12,230 nt of DNA from Bacteroidota bacterium (lineage in GTDB: Bacteria; Bacteroidota; Bacteroidia; Chitinophagales; Chitinophagaceae), in contig JAJXYG010000140.1 of NCBI GenBank assembly GCA_021780705.1, forward strand, positions 1 through 12,230, given 5' to 3'. The notes beneath the pieces are model-generated. The model was given only the letters and a program-made list of their open reading frames with translations. It did no database searches and was not told the DNA's origin. Made by a program: the position numbers and the translations under genes. Below are positions 1 through 8,643 of this stretch, piece after piece. The first letter of the stretch is position 1. Each line of letters begins with the position of its first letter.

Positions 1-88
1 GAAGCCAGGCTGGAACCGTGGATTTGGAAGGATTGGGGCCGGATATAAATTAGCAAAGTATATTCTTAAATTAATAAAAACTCAAAAT

Positions 89-547
89 ATGGCAGTCATC
101 AACCTAAAGGTAAATGGGAAGGCGTATACCCTGGATGTGGACCCCGCCACCCCATTGTTATGGGTACTTCGCGACCACCTGCACCTCACCGGCACCAAAT
201 TCGGATGCGGGATTGCGCAATGCGGCGCCTGCACCGTTCACCTAAATGATAGCGCGGTCCGCTCCTGCAAATTGCCGGTTTCGGCAGCGATTGGTAAAAC
301 CGTCACCACTATCGAAGGCCTCTCCGAAAACGGGGACCATCCTTTACAGAAAGCATGGCTTGAACTGGATGTACCCCAGTGCGGATACTGCCAGACCGGC
401 CAGATCATGAACGCGGCCGCCTTGTTAAAAAGGAATCCCCATCCTACGGAGGAACAAATTGAGGCGTCGATGAACGGAAATCTTTGCAGATGCGGCACCT
501 ACCTGAGAATCAGAGAAGCGATCAAATTAGCGGCCACTCAAAGTTGA
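89..547 (+). CDS. (2Fe-2S)-binding small subunit of an isoquinoline 1-oxidoreductase-type molybdenum hydroxylase
   Basis: This 152-residue protein carries the two iron-sulfur clusters that pass electrons from the molybdenum site of its partner subunit, encoded just downstream. The N-terminal plant-ferredoxin-like domain has Cys40, Cys45, Cys48 and Cys60 (CGIAQCGAC plus a later Cys). The C-terminal helical domain has Cys98 and Cys101 (QCGYCQTGQ) and Cys133 and Cys135 (LCRCGTY). All eight ligands are present, and the length is typical for the family (about 150-160 residues). The ATG at 89 gives the usual N-terminus, which runs straight into the first beta strand (INLKVNG). The reading frame stays open upstream to the window edge, but nothing there looks like family sequence. 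The 41-bp gap to the large subunit implies co-transcription. The family is clear. The substrate is unknown: isoquinoline is only the substrate of the founding member, and the Bacteroidota homologues may oxidise other N-heterocycles or aldehydes. Confidence 0.93.
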   Translation: MAVINLKVNGKAYTLDVDPATPLLWVLRDHLHLTGTKFGCGIAQCGACTVHLNDSAVRSCKLPVSAAIGKTVTTIEGLSENGDHPLQKAWLELDVPQCGYCQTGQIMNAAALLKRNPHPTEEQIEASMNGNLCRCGTYLRIREAIKLAATQS

Positions 548-588
548 GCTACCCGGTCCACACAATTATCAAATTAAAACTTTGAAAA

Positions 589-2844
589 ATGGAAAAGATC
601 AAAACCAATTATAGCAGACGTTCCTTTCTAAAATCCTCTGCCCTTGCAAGCGGGGGTCTTATGATCAGTTTCAAGTTGTTCCCGCAAATCCTTTTTGGCG
701 GCAAGACCCACCAGATGATTCCTCCGCAGCAATTCAGGGAAATAAACGGCTATGTCAAAATCACCCCGGATAACCTGATCAAAATCATTTGCCCCAATCC
801 GGAATTTGGCCAGAATGTAATGACCTCTCTTCCCATGATCGTGGCGGAAGAACTCGACGTGGACTGGCATGAGGTGACGGTGGAAATGGGGCCCTTCGAC
901 AATGTGAAATACGGGCCTCAGTTTGTGGGCGGAAGCAATTCCATGAGAATGTACTGGAAACCCTTGCGTGAAGCAGGTGCTGCAGCCCGCGGGATGTTGG
1001 TGCAGGCGGCTGCCCAGTCCTGGGGCGTGCCTGCCCAGGAAGTGACTTCCAGGGCCGGGGTATTGTATCATGAAAAAACTGGCAAGTCAGCAAAATACGG
1101 AGACCTTGCATCCCAGGCTGCCGCCATTCCTATCCCCAAAGATTTGAAGCTGAAGGAGGTGAAAGATTTTGAAGTGGTGCGGCATTCCCAGAAAAATGTA
1201 GAGGGTTTGAATATTGTGACGGGTAAGCCCCTTTTCGGCCTGGATTACTATCAGGATGGGATGCTCTTTGCCATGATACACCATCCACCGGCTTTTGGCA
1301 TGAAACTGAAATCCTTCGATGCTTCCCAGGCGCTTAAAATGCCCGGTATAAAAGATGTGTTTAGCCTTAAAATGTATCCCGAAGGATTTGAACTGGGTGG
1401 CTTTGATACCCACACTTTCAATGATTTGTTGGTAGTAGCGGGAAATTCTACCTGGGAGGTAATGAACGCCAGGAAAAAGCTGGAAGTGCAGTGGGAACCT
1501 GTGGCAGACACTACTGAAACCTTCAGCTTTTTTGGCCGTAAACGTGAAGTGGTCATCCCGGCTGGTTTGGAAACCACGGCCACCCAGCACGAAAAGATGA
1601 TGGAGAAGGCAAAAGCGCCTGCTACCCTGCTGAGAAAAGATGGGGACCCTGAAACCGCCTTCAAAAACGCGGCCCAGATTATAGAGCGCACCTATACCGC
1701 CCCTTACCTGGCGCACAACTGCATGGAGCCTATGAACTTTTTCGCCCATGTAAGGGCAGATAAGGCATTAATGGTCGGTCCTTTGCAGGCACCCGGATGG
1801 ATCGCCCCCACCCTGTCTAAAGTCTTAAACCTGCCGGCCAGTAAGATAGAAATTCGGATGACCCGTATGGGAGGAGGTTTTGGACTCAGGGCATATGGCC
1901 ATTACCTGGTAGAAGCGGCACTTATTTCCCGAAAAACCCAAACCCCAATCAAGCTGGTGTATGACCGGGAAGATGACATGACTTATGGAATATACCGGCC
2001 CACTTATATGATGACCTACCGGGCCGCACTGGATGCCAATAAGAATTTAACCGCTTTCCACGTCAAGGGCGGTGGCATCCCCGAACATTGCGTACACGAA
2101 AACCGGTTTCCGGCCGGGGCCATCGATAATTACCTTGCCGAAGGCTGGGAAATCCCTTCCAACATTACCATTGGCGCATTCAGGGCTCCCGGGTCCAATT
2201 TTAACGCGGCTGCGGAGCAGTCTTTCCTTGACGAACTCGCAGAAGCCATGGGCAAGGACCCCATTGAGTTTCGCCTGGAGCTGCTGAAGCGGGCCAAGGA
2301 GCGCCCGGTGGGTAGCCGAAACGATTATGATGCGGACCGGTATGCGGGGGTGTTACAACTGGTAAAGGAAAAGTCCGGATGGAATGATCCGGCAAATGCA
2401 AAATACAGTCGCGGAGTGTCTGCCTATTTCTGCCATAATTCCTATGTGGCTCATGTCATCGATGTGGTGAAAAAAAATAACCTTCCTCATGTGGAAAGAG
2501 TTACCAGTGCCGCGGATTGCGGAATTGTAATCAACCCGGATGCGGCTACCAATATGATCCAGGGTGCCGTAGTGGACGGGATCGGTAATGCCATGTATGG
2601 TGCCCTGACCCTCCACAACGGTGTGCCAGGTGAAAACAACTTCAACCGGTACCGGATGATCCGGATAAAGGAAGCTCCCCAAAAGATAGACGTGCATTTT
2701 GTGGAAAATGACATCAATCCCACCGGACTGGGTGAACCGCCTTTTGCTCCCGTGTTTGGAGCGGTAGCCAATGCGCTTTACAAAGCCACCGGCAAGCGAT
2801 TTTATAACCAGCCGTTCGCCAAAGACCTGGAGGGTGCTGCCTAG
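589..2844 (+). CDS. Molybdopterin-binding large subunit of an isoquinoline 1-oxidoreductase/aldehyde oxidase-type hydroxylase, Tat-exported
   Basis: This is the catalytic subunit of the xanthine dehydrogenase superfamily (751 residues; IorB-like proteins are about 700-780). It should bind the Mo-cytosine-dinucleotide cofactor and hydroxylate a carbon next to nitrogen or an aldehyde carbon with water. Residues 9-15 (SRRSFLK), followed by an alanine/leucine-rich stretch, form a twin-arginine signal, so the folded, cofactor-loaded dimer is probably exported with the small subunit as a passenger. The hammerhead domain lies around residues 210-270. Cofactor-loop motifs are GGGFG (428-432) and AFRAPGS near 530. 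The catalytic base is Glu716 in GLGEPP, in the position expected for the family. There is no FAD subunit gene next to it, as usual for this subclass, so electrons probably go to a quinone or cytochrome partner. No cytochrome gene or XdhC/MCD-maturation gene lies in the window. The substrate is not predictable. Confidence 0.92.
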   Translation: MEKIKTNYSRRSFLKSSALASGGLMISFKLFPQILFGGKTHQMIPPQQFREINGYVKITPDNLIKIICPNPEFGQNVMTSLPMIVAEELDVDWHEVTVEMGPFDNVKYGPQFVGGSNSMRMYWKPLREAGAAARGMLVQAAAQSWGVPAQEVTSRAGVLYHEKTGKSAKYGDLASQAAAIPIPKDLKLKEVKDFEVVRHSQKNVEGLNIVTGKPLFGLDYYQDGMLFAMIHHPPAFGMKLKSFDASQALKMPGIKDVFSLKMYPEGFELGGFDTHTFNDLLVVAGNSTWEVMNARKKLEVQWEPVADTTETFSFFGRKREVVIPAGLETTATQHEKMMEKAKAPATLLRKDGDPETAFKNAAQIIERTYTAPYLAHNCMEPMNFFAHVRADKALMVGPLQAPGWIAPTLSKVLNLPASKIEIRMTRMGGGFGLRAYGHYLVEAALISRKTQTPIKLVYDREDDMTYGIYRPTYMMTYRAALDANKNLTAFHVKGGGIPEHCVHENRFPAGAIDNYLAEGWEIPSNITIGAFRAPGSNFNAAAEQSFLDELAEAMGKDPIEFRLELLKRAKERPVGSRNDYDADRYAGVLQLVKEKSGWNDPANAKYSRGVSAYFCHNSYVAHVIDVVKKNNLPHVERVTSAADCGIVINPDAATNMIQGAVVDGIGNAMYGALTLHNGVPGENNFNRYRMIRIKEAPQKIDVHFVENDINPTGLGEPPFAPVFGAVANALYKATGKRFYNQPFAKDLEGAA

Positions 2845-2954
2845 CGGCTTTACGTATTTGCAGGTTTCCCGGGTAGGGTCCTGTTGCACGGGAGGCTCCT
2901 GAATTCAATCAAATATCCGCTTGTATGAGTTCAGTCCTCAGGATAAATTATTGA

Positions 2955-4077
<1,123 letters not shown>

Positions 4078-4158
4078 CCTGGTACTGACCCTCCTAAATA
4101 AGAGAGCTACCTAAATCAAGGTTAATGTCTCATCCCAATGCCTGGACCGGCCCTGGAA

Positions 4159-5478
4159 TTAACCGAGTCCATCCAGCATCTCCAGGACATGTTCCCTTTT
4201 CAGGATCAGATATCCCAAACGGTCATTGCTGATCCCTTCCTTGAGCCGGTAGCTAAAGGTGAGTTGCTCATTTTCCACGGTGGTTTCAAAATACTTGAAC
4301 TCTATATTGGAAAATTGCTTCAGGGATTCGCCAATTTCATACAAATGGGTGGAAAGGATGAACAGGCAGTTTTTCATTTTGAGCAGGCCTTCGATTACCA
4401 CCGCACTGCATTTCATGGCATCCTGGACGTTAGTGCCTTTAAACAGCTCATCTATCAGGATTAGCCAGGTCCGGCCGTCATTGATTTTGAGGATGGTATT
4501 TTTAATCCGCTGCACCTCATTATAAAAGTAGCTTTCGCCTTTCAAAAGATTATCCACCACATTGATATTGCTGAGCAGCCCGTCAAAAAGGGAAAGGGTC
4601 ATCGACTTTGCCGGAACCGCCATGCCGATATGTGCCAGAAATACCGCGCATCCCACCGCCTTGATAAAAGTGCTTTTGCCTGCCATATTTGCACCGGTGA
4701 GAAAAATGAAATTATGCTCGTGATCCAGGCCGATGTCATAGGCCACCGGGTCCTGCAGCAGGATATGAAAAAGACCGGTGGCCGAAAGCGATGGGCGTTC
4801 AGTAGTAACCATTTCCGGGTAAACCAGGCCCAGTTCGGTGGCTGCCGTGGCCATGCTGTACCAGGCATCCAACTGGTAATAGACCTCGATCAGGTCCATG
4901 AGTTGATCCTTGTAATGGTACCGGAAAAAATGGGCCAGGTTCAGCATGTCCGCCAAACCCATGTCGTCAAATTTTTCGGTGGACTCCACAATCCTTAACT
5001 GGTATTTCTCCATGAGCACGGTAGCCTTCTCCAGGAGCAGTTTCAGGTTCGAAGGGGTATCCGTTCCCGAAAAAGTTTCCACCATATGTTGCATCCCTTT
5101 AATGAAATCATAGGCATGCCCGCTGGAATATTTCACCAGGGAATAATCCGGTGCATGGAATATTTTATATAAATAGGCAGAGATCGCAGAGGGCTTGGGA
5201 GGGATCTGATCTACGGTGCTCTCATAATATTTGTGGATCATCAGGATGGATCCATTGCTGATTTTTTTGGGCCATGATCCGCTTTTTGCGGCCACTGCCT
5301 TAAGAGTCTGCTGCGTATCCCTTATGGCCTCCAGGCTGGGCAGCGACCTTGAAAAGATTGATCTCAGCTTCTCCCTTCCTCCCGTGGTGCGGGTAAAGTT
5401 CAGTTTGTGAAAGATCGAATTTTCTTCCTCATGCTGAAATATGGAAAGGTCATTGAGCGTCGTAATGTCTGTATCCAT
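4159..5478 (-). CDS. MutS-family ATPase lacking the mismatch-recognition domain
   Basis: This 439-residue protein ends in a complete MutS-type ABC ATPase domain (about residues 245-439). Walker A is GANMAGKST (262-270), the signature region is GESYFYNEVQRI (314-325), Walker B is LILIDELFKGT (339-349), and the switch histidine is His378 in STHLYE. Residues about 15-240 look like the helical core/lever region. The mismatch-reading domain I, the connector domain and a C-terminal Smr nuclease domain are all absent, so it is about half the length of MutS (about 860) or MutS2 (about 780). It is therefore not the canonical mismatch-repair MutS. The intact ATPase argues for a real family, not a decayed copy. 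It may act on branched DNA or in another remodelling role, but its function is unknown. It follows dihydroorotase on the same strand after 40 bp and is probably co-transcribed with it. Confidence 0.88.
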   Translation of the reverse strand: MDTDITTLNDLSIFQHEEENSIFHKLNFTRTTGGREKLRSIFSRSLPSLEAIRDTQQTLKAVAAKSGSWPKKISNGSILMIHKYYESTVDQIPPKPSAISAYLYKIFHAPDYSLVKYSSGHAYDFIKGMQHMVETFSGTDTPSNLKLLLEKATVLMEKYQLRIVESTEKFDDMGLADMLNLAHFFRYHYKDQLMDLIEVYYQLDAWYSMATAATELGLVYPEMVTTERPSLSATGLFHILLQDPVAYDIGLDHEHNFIFLTGANMAGKSTFIKAVGCAVFLAHIGMAVPAKSMTLSLFDGLLSNINVVDNLLKGESYFYNEVQRIKNTILKINDGRTWLILIDELFKGTNVQDAMKCSAVVIEGLLKMKNCLFILSTHLYEIGESLKQFSNIEFKYFETTVENEQLTFSYRLKEGISNDRLGYLILKREHVLEMLDGLG

Positions 5479-5500
5479 GCAGCTAATTCTTTGTATTTTC

Positions 5501-5517
5501 CCTTATACCGTATAAGG
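5501..5517. promoter_or_regulatory. Perfect 17-bp palindrome between dihydroorotase and the MutS-like gene
   Basis: CCTTATAC-C-GTATAAGG is a perfect 8+8 dyad around a single central base. It occupies nearly half of the 40-bp gap, immediately after the dihydroorotase stop codon. The odd-centred, A/T-rich symmetry resembles a dimeric regulator site. As RNA it could form only a 7-bp, mostly A-U stem with a 3-nt loop and no following T tract on the minus strand, so it would be a poor terminator. The function is inferred only from symmetry and position. Confidence 0.4.
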
Positions 5518-5518
5518 C

Positions 5519-6877
5519 TTAGCGGGTAAAGCTCAGCCGGTGTCCCTTTTGAGATTCATCAAAGGGACTTTTTCCATAATTTCTTCGGGGGTCATAGGCA
5601 CAATGGCCACCGACAAAGGTCTTCACCACAGAAGCGCCAAACTGCACTCCTTCCAGGGGGCTCCATCCGCACTGGTAGTAAAGGTTTTCTTTGGTAACCT
5701 TTGTACCGGCATTTAAATCTACTATTGCCAGGTCTGCGAAATATCCTTCCCGGATATATCCCCGGTCTGCAATCAAAAAGCAATCGGCCACGGCGTGGCT
5801 CATCTTGGAAGCGATCTTTTCAAGAGTTATCCTTCCCTGCATATAATATTCGAGCATGAGTAACAGGGGGTGCTGCACCAGGGGAAGTCCCGCATGGGCA
5901 TGTTCGTAGGGTCCTTCCTTTTCATCAATAGTATGCGGAGCATGGTCCGTGGCGATCACATCCAGCCGGTCATCCAAAAGCCCTTCCCAGAGTGCTTCCC
6001 GGTTGGATCCCTCCTTAATGGCGGGATTGCACTTGATCAGATACCCAAGCCGGTCATAGTCTGCGGCCGTAAAATGCAAATGGTGCACGCAGACTTCTGA
6101 AGTGATCTTCTTGGCAGAGAGCGGAATCTCGTTGGTGAAGAGTTCAAGCTCTTTTGCGGTGGTGATGTGCAGGATGTGCAGCCGGGTCCCATGCTTTTTG
6201 GCCAGGGATGCGGCAAAGGAGGAGGAACTGTAACAGGCCTCCGCATTGCGGATCACCGGGTGGTCTGCAGGCTCCAGTTCAGGCTTCACCTCCTTTTGGC
6301 GGGCATAATTGGCGCGAATGATCTTTTCGTCCTCACAATGGGTGGCGATCAGCAGTTCACTGCCCCCGAAGATGGTCTCCAGGGTGCGTGCATCATCGAC
6401 GAGCATATTGCCGGTACTGGCCCCCATAAATATTTTCACTCCGCAGATTTCTTTTTTGCGGCGGTTGACTTTTAAAACTTCCTCTGCATTGGTATTGCTC
6501 ACCCCCATATAGAAAGAATAATTGGCCATGGAGGTGCGGGAGGCTACCCGGTACTTATCTTCCAGGATGTCCTGGGTCAGCGCATTGGGAATGGTATTGG
6601 GCATTTCCATAAAGGAGGTGACCCCGCCTGCCACGGCAGCCCTGCTTTCGCTATAGATGGTAGCCTTGTGCGTCAGCCCCGGTTCCCTGAAGTGTACCTG
6701 GTCATCGATGACCCCGGGAAATGCATGTAACCCCTCACCCCTGATCTCTTCGACCCGCTCCCGGATCCCGAGGTTGGTTCCGATCCGTTCGATCCGGCCA
6801 TTTTTCAGGTACAGATCATTTTGTTCAATTTTGCCTTCATTGACCACAGTGATATTCCTAAGAACATAATTTTGCAT
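5519..6877 (-). CDS. pyrC: Dihydroorotase, class I, Bacteroidota type
   Basis: This enzyme cyclises N-carbamoyl-aspartate to dihydroorotate in de novo pyrimidine synthesis in the cytosol (452 residues, normal class I length). It has the amidohydrolase beta-barrel with expected metal ligands His62, Lys148 (GVKIFM, the lysine that is carboxylated in many members), His180 (ATHCEDE), His237 (LHILHI) and Asp311 (ATDHAPHT). The substrate-binding arginine is in VHFREPG, and the MPNT loop is at 92-95. The first histidine of the usual HxH motif is replaced by Gln60 (DDQVHFREPG). I recall the same change in Porphyromonas and other Bacteroidota dihydroorotases, so it looks like a lineage trait, not damage. 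An allantoinase or hydantoinase is less likely given the FREPGLTHK and ATDHAPH context. The MutS-like gene follows 40 bp downstream. The start codon lies 32 bp from that of the divergent outer-membrane gene. Confidence 0.92.
   Translation of the reverse strand: MQNYVLRNITVVNEGKIEQNDLYLKNGRIERIGTNLGIRERVEEIRGEGLHAFPGVIDDQVHFREPGLTHKATIYSESRAAVAGGVTSFMEMPNTIPNALTQDILEDKYRVASRTSMANYSFYMGVSNTNAEEVLKVNRRKKEICGVKIFMGASTGNMLVDDARTLETIFGGSELLIATHCEDEKIIRANYARQKEVKPELEPADHPVIRNAEACYSSSSFAASLAKKHGTRLHILHITTAKELELFTNEIPLSAKKITSEVCVHHLHFTAADYDRLGYLIKCNPAIKEGSNREALWEGLLDDRLDVIATDHAPHTIDEKEGPYEHAHAGLPLVQHPLLLMLEYYMQGRITLEKIASKMSHAVADCFLIADRGYIREGYFADLAIVDLNAGTKVTKENLYYQCGWSPLEGVQFGASVVKTFVGGHCAYDPRRNYGKSPFDESQKGHRLSFTR
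6867..6874 (+). promoter_or_regulatory. Candidate Bacteroidota -7 box for the Wzi/RemB-like gene
   Basis: TAATTTTG matches all fixed positions of the Bacteroidota TAnnTTTG element and lies 36 bp before the ATG at 6910, which would give a leader of about 29 nt. It sits inside the first codons of the divergent dihydroorotase gene. The nearest upstream TTG (6840-6842) is 24 bp away, slightly longer than the usual 19-21 bp, so the -33 element is weak. Confidence 0.4.
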
Positions 6878-6891
6878 ACCTTGAAATTAAA

Positions 6892-6924
6892 TAAAAATAC
6901 CTCAACCTCATGCAAATTACCAAA
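6892..6924 (-). promoter_or_regulatory. Candidate promoter for dihydroorotase
   Basis: Read on the minus strand, TTTG (6924-6921) is followed by a 21-bp spacer and TATTTTTA (6899-6892), which matches five of the six fixed bases of TAnnTTTG. The start site would be near 6885, leaving only about 8 nt before the ATG at 6877. The -33 part lies in the signal-peptide codons of the divergent gene. Confidence 0.35.
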
Positions 6925-8631
6925 TGGCCCTTACTGATGGGGTTCATGCTTGTACCCCGTTTAATCCAGGCACAGGTAACCTACCTGCCGGAAGGCTCCA
7001 AGGAATATGATTATCTCGACCGCCTGGAAATCAAACTGGGCTCACTTAACAGCATCCATTTTTCTTCCATCAAGCCTTATTCCAGGCGTGCCGTCGTTGA
7101 GGAAGCAGAATATATCGACAGCCTGCATGCGGCCCAATCAGGTTCTCTTACCGACATGCCGGATTCCAAATGGAATTCCCTGAATCTTACCCAGGTGGAT
7201 CTGGCCAACCTCCAAAGCATCCGGATGAACAGTCCCGAGTGGGCTACCGGTTCCAAGGAGGGATTCCTGAGCAAAAAGCCGATTTTCAAGAGTCTTTATA
7301 AGACCAAACCCAATATGGTGGAGGTCAACACCAAGGATTTCTTCCTGGCATTCAATCCGGTGATCTATTACCAGATGAGTAAAGAATCCGGAAACGGGGA
7401 AAATGTATTTATTAATAAAAGGGGAATTGACGTCCGCGGCATGATTTCTCACAAGATAGGTTTCTATACCACCTTATCGGACAACCAGGAACGGGGCCCC
7501 CAGTTCTTTCAGAACCGGGTGAACACTTTCCATGCTGTGCCCGGCTTTGGCTTCTATAAACCCTTCAAGGGAACGGGGGTGGACTATTTTGATGCACGGG
7601 GATACTTCACGTTCAACATCGCCAAATATATCGAAGCGCAGTTCGGGTATGACAAGAACTTCCTGGGCGACGGATACCGGAGTCTTTTTCTCAGTGACAA
7701 TGCCAACTCGTATCTCTTTTTCAAACTCAGCACCAAGATCTGGAAGTTCAATTACGAAAATATCTTCATGGAACTGGTTCCCCAGTTCGAAAAGATGAGC
7801 GGGGACAGCCTGCTGGGAAGAAAATATGCCTCCATGCACTACCTGAGCCTGAACCTCAACCGCTGGCTCAATGTCGGACTCTTCGAAGGGATTATTTTTG
7901 CCCGGCGCAACCATTTTGATTTTGAATACCTGAACCCCATCATCTTCCTGCGCTATGCCGAAGGCAATGTCGGCAGTCCGGACAAGGCCCATGTGGGCTT
8001 TAATTTCAAGGCCAATTTCGCCCATCACTTTCAGGCCTATGGTCAGTTTTTGCTCGATGAATTTATTGCCAAACAAATCCTCAAGAGTGATGGATTCTGG
8101 GCCAACAAATATGGGTACCAGCTCGGCATGAAATACGTAGACGCTTTCAATATCAAGAATCTGGATCTTCAAATTGAAGACAACCGGGTCAGACCCTTTA
8201 CCTATTCACACTATGACAGTGTCACCAATTATACCCACTACAACCAGTACCTGGCACACCCCCTGGGGGCCAACTTCCAGGAATTCATCGGAATAGCCAG
8301 GTACCAACCCAAGCCCCGCTGGGTGCTGGACGGAAGGGCGATCTATTATTACCAGGGTCTGGATTCTGCCGGTCAGAACTTTGGGGCCAATCCCCTGGAG
8401 TTATATACGACCCGGCTCCATGATTACGGCTACCAGGTGGGTGGCGGCGACCGGGCCAAATGCTTTAATGCGGCGCTCACGGTTTCCTATGAACTGAAAC
8501 AAAATCTTTTCATTGAGGGATCTTATATGTTCCGCAAATATGCCGTGGCCCAGGGGCCGGGCTCGGGTACGACTTCCATGCTGAGCCTGGGAGTGCGATT
8601 CAACGCCGCACGAAGGGTGTATGATTACTAA
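6910..8631 (+). CDS. Exported outer-membrane beta-barrel protein, Wzi/RemB-like
   Basis: This 573-residue protein begins with a signal peptide (basic start, hydrophobic core, cleavage probably after IQA at residue 21, leaving Gln). The mature part has many alternating aromatic/polar strands, no cytoplasmic motifs, and ends in an aromatic residue (YDY), as expected of an outer-membrane barrel. Segments such as the EYDYLDRLEIKLG start, IKPYSRR, and the stretch after GIDVRGMISHKIGFY resemble Bacteroidota capsule-assembly Wzi-family proteins, including the gliding protein RemB of Flavobacterium. This is recognition from memory without a search, so the exact assignment is moderate. Likely roles are surface polysaccharide anchoring or gliding-related surface functions. 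It is divergent from dihydroorotase (32 bp between starts) and convergent with porT (9 bp between stops), so it is probably a single-gene transcript. Confidence 0.72.
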   Translation: MQITKWPLLMGFMLVPRLIQAQVTYLPEGSKEYDYLDRLEIKLGSLNSIHFSSIKPYSRRAVVEEAEYIDSLHAAQSGSLTDMPDSKWNSLNLTQVDLANLQSIRMNSPEWATGSKEGFLSKKPIFKSLYKTKPNMVEVNTKDFFLAFNPVIYYQMSKESGNGENVFINKRGIDVRGMISHKIGFYTTLSDNQERGPQFFQNRVNTFHAVPGFGFYKPFKGTGVDYFDARGYFTFNIAKYIEAQFGYDKNFLGDGYRSLFLSDNANSYLFFKLSTKIWKFNYENIFMELVPQFEKMSGDSLLGRKYASMHYLSLNLNRWLNVGLFEGIIFARRNHFDFEYLNPIIFLRYAEGNVGSPDKAHVGFNFKANFAHHFQAYGQFLLDEFIAKQILKSDGFWANKYGYQLGMKYVDAFNIKNLDLQIEDNRVRPFTYSHYDSVTNYTHYNQYLAHPLGANFQEFIGIARYQPKPRWVLDGRAIYYYQGLDSAGQNFGANPLELYTTRLHDYGYQVGGGDRAKCFNAALTVSYELKQNLFIEGSYMFRKYAVAQGPGSGTTSMLSLGVRFNAARRVYDY

Positions 8632-8643
8632 GGGCCCCCCTTA
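8629..8643. terminator. Dyad spanning both convergent stop codons, possible short bidirectional hairpin
   Basis: TAAGGG-CCC-CCCTTA is a perfect 6-bp inverted repeat with a 3-nt centre. Its outer bases are the TAA stop codons of the plus-strand barrel gene (8629-8631) and of porT on the minus strand (8641-8643). It has no T tract on either side, so at best it is a weak terminator, or a chance effect of two TAA codons meeting. Confidence 0.3.

Noticed and set aside
2..88. The small iron-sulfur subunit frame continues open upstream to the window edge, which could mean an N-terminal extension or fusion
   Set aside because: The family N-terminus fits the ATG at 89 exactly. The upstream translation is Gly/Lys-rich without family likeness, and 29 codons without a stop is not surprising.
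1087..1749. A 220-codon open frame on the minus strand inside the molybdenum large subunit
   Set aside because: It is antisense to a clearly conserved enzyme and its translation shows no motif or family likeness. A second minus-strand frame at 1251-1691 covers the same DNA, showing how common these are here.
4159..5478. Annotation as the mismatch-repair protein MutS or as MutS2
   Set aside because: The length is about half of either, and the defining N-terminal recognition domain (MutS) and the Smr domain (MutS2) are missing.
7474..8172. A 232-codon open frame on the minus strand within the Wzi/RemB-like gene
   Set aside because: It lies wholly opposite a gene with a signal peptide and barrel-like pattern, has no recognisable domain, and such antisense frames are expected from codon bias.
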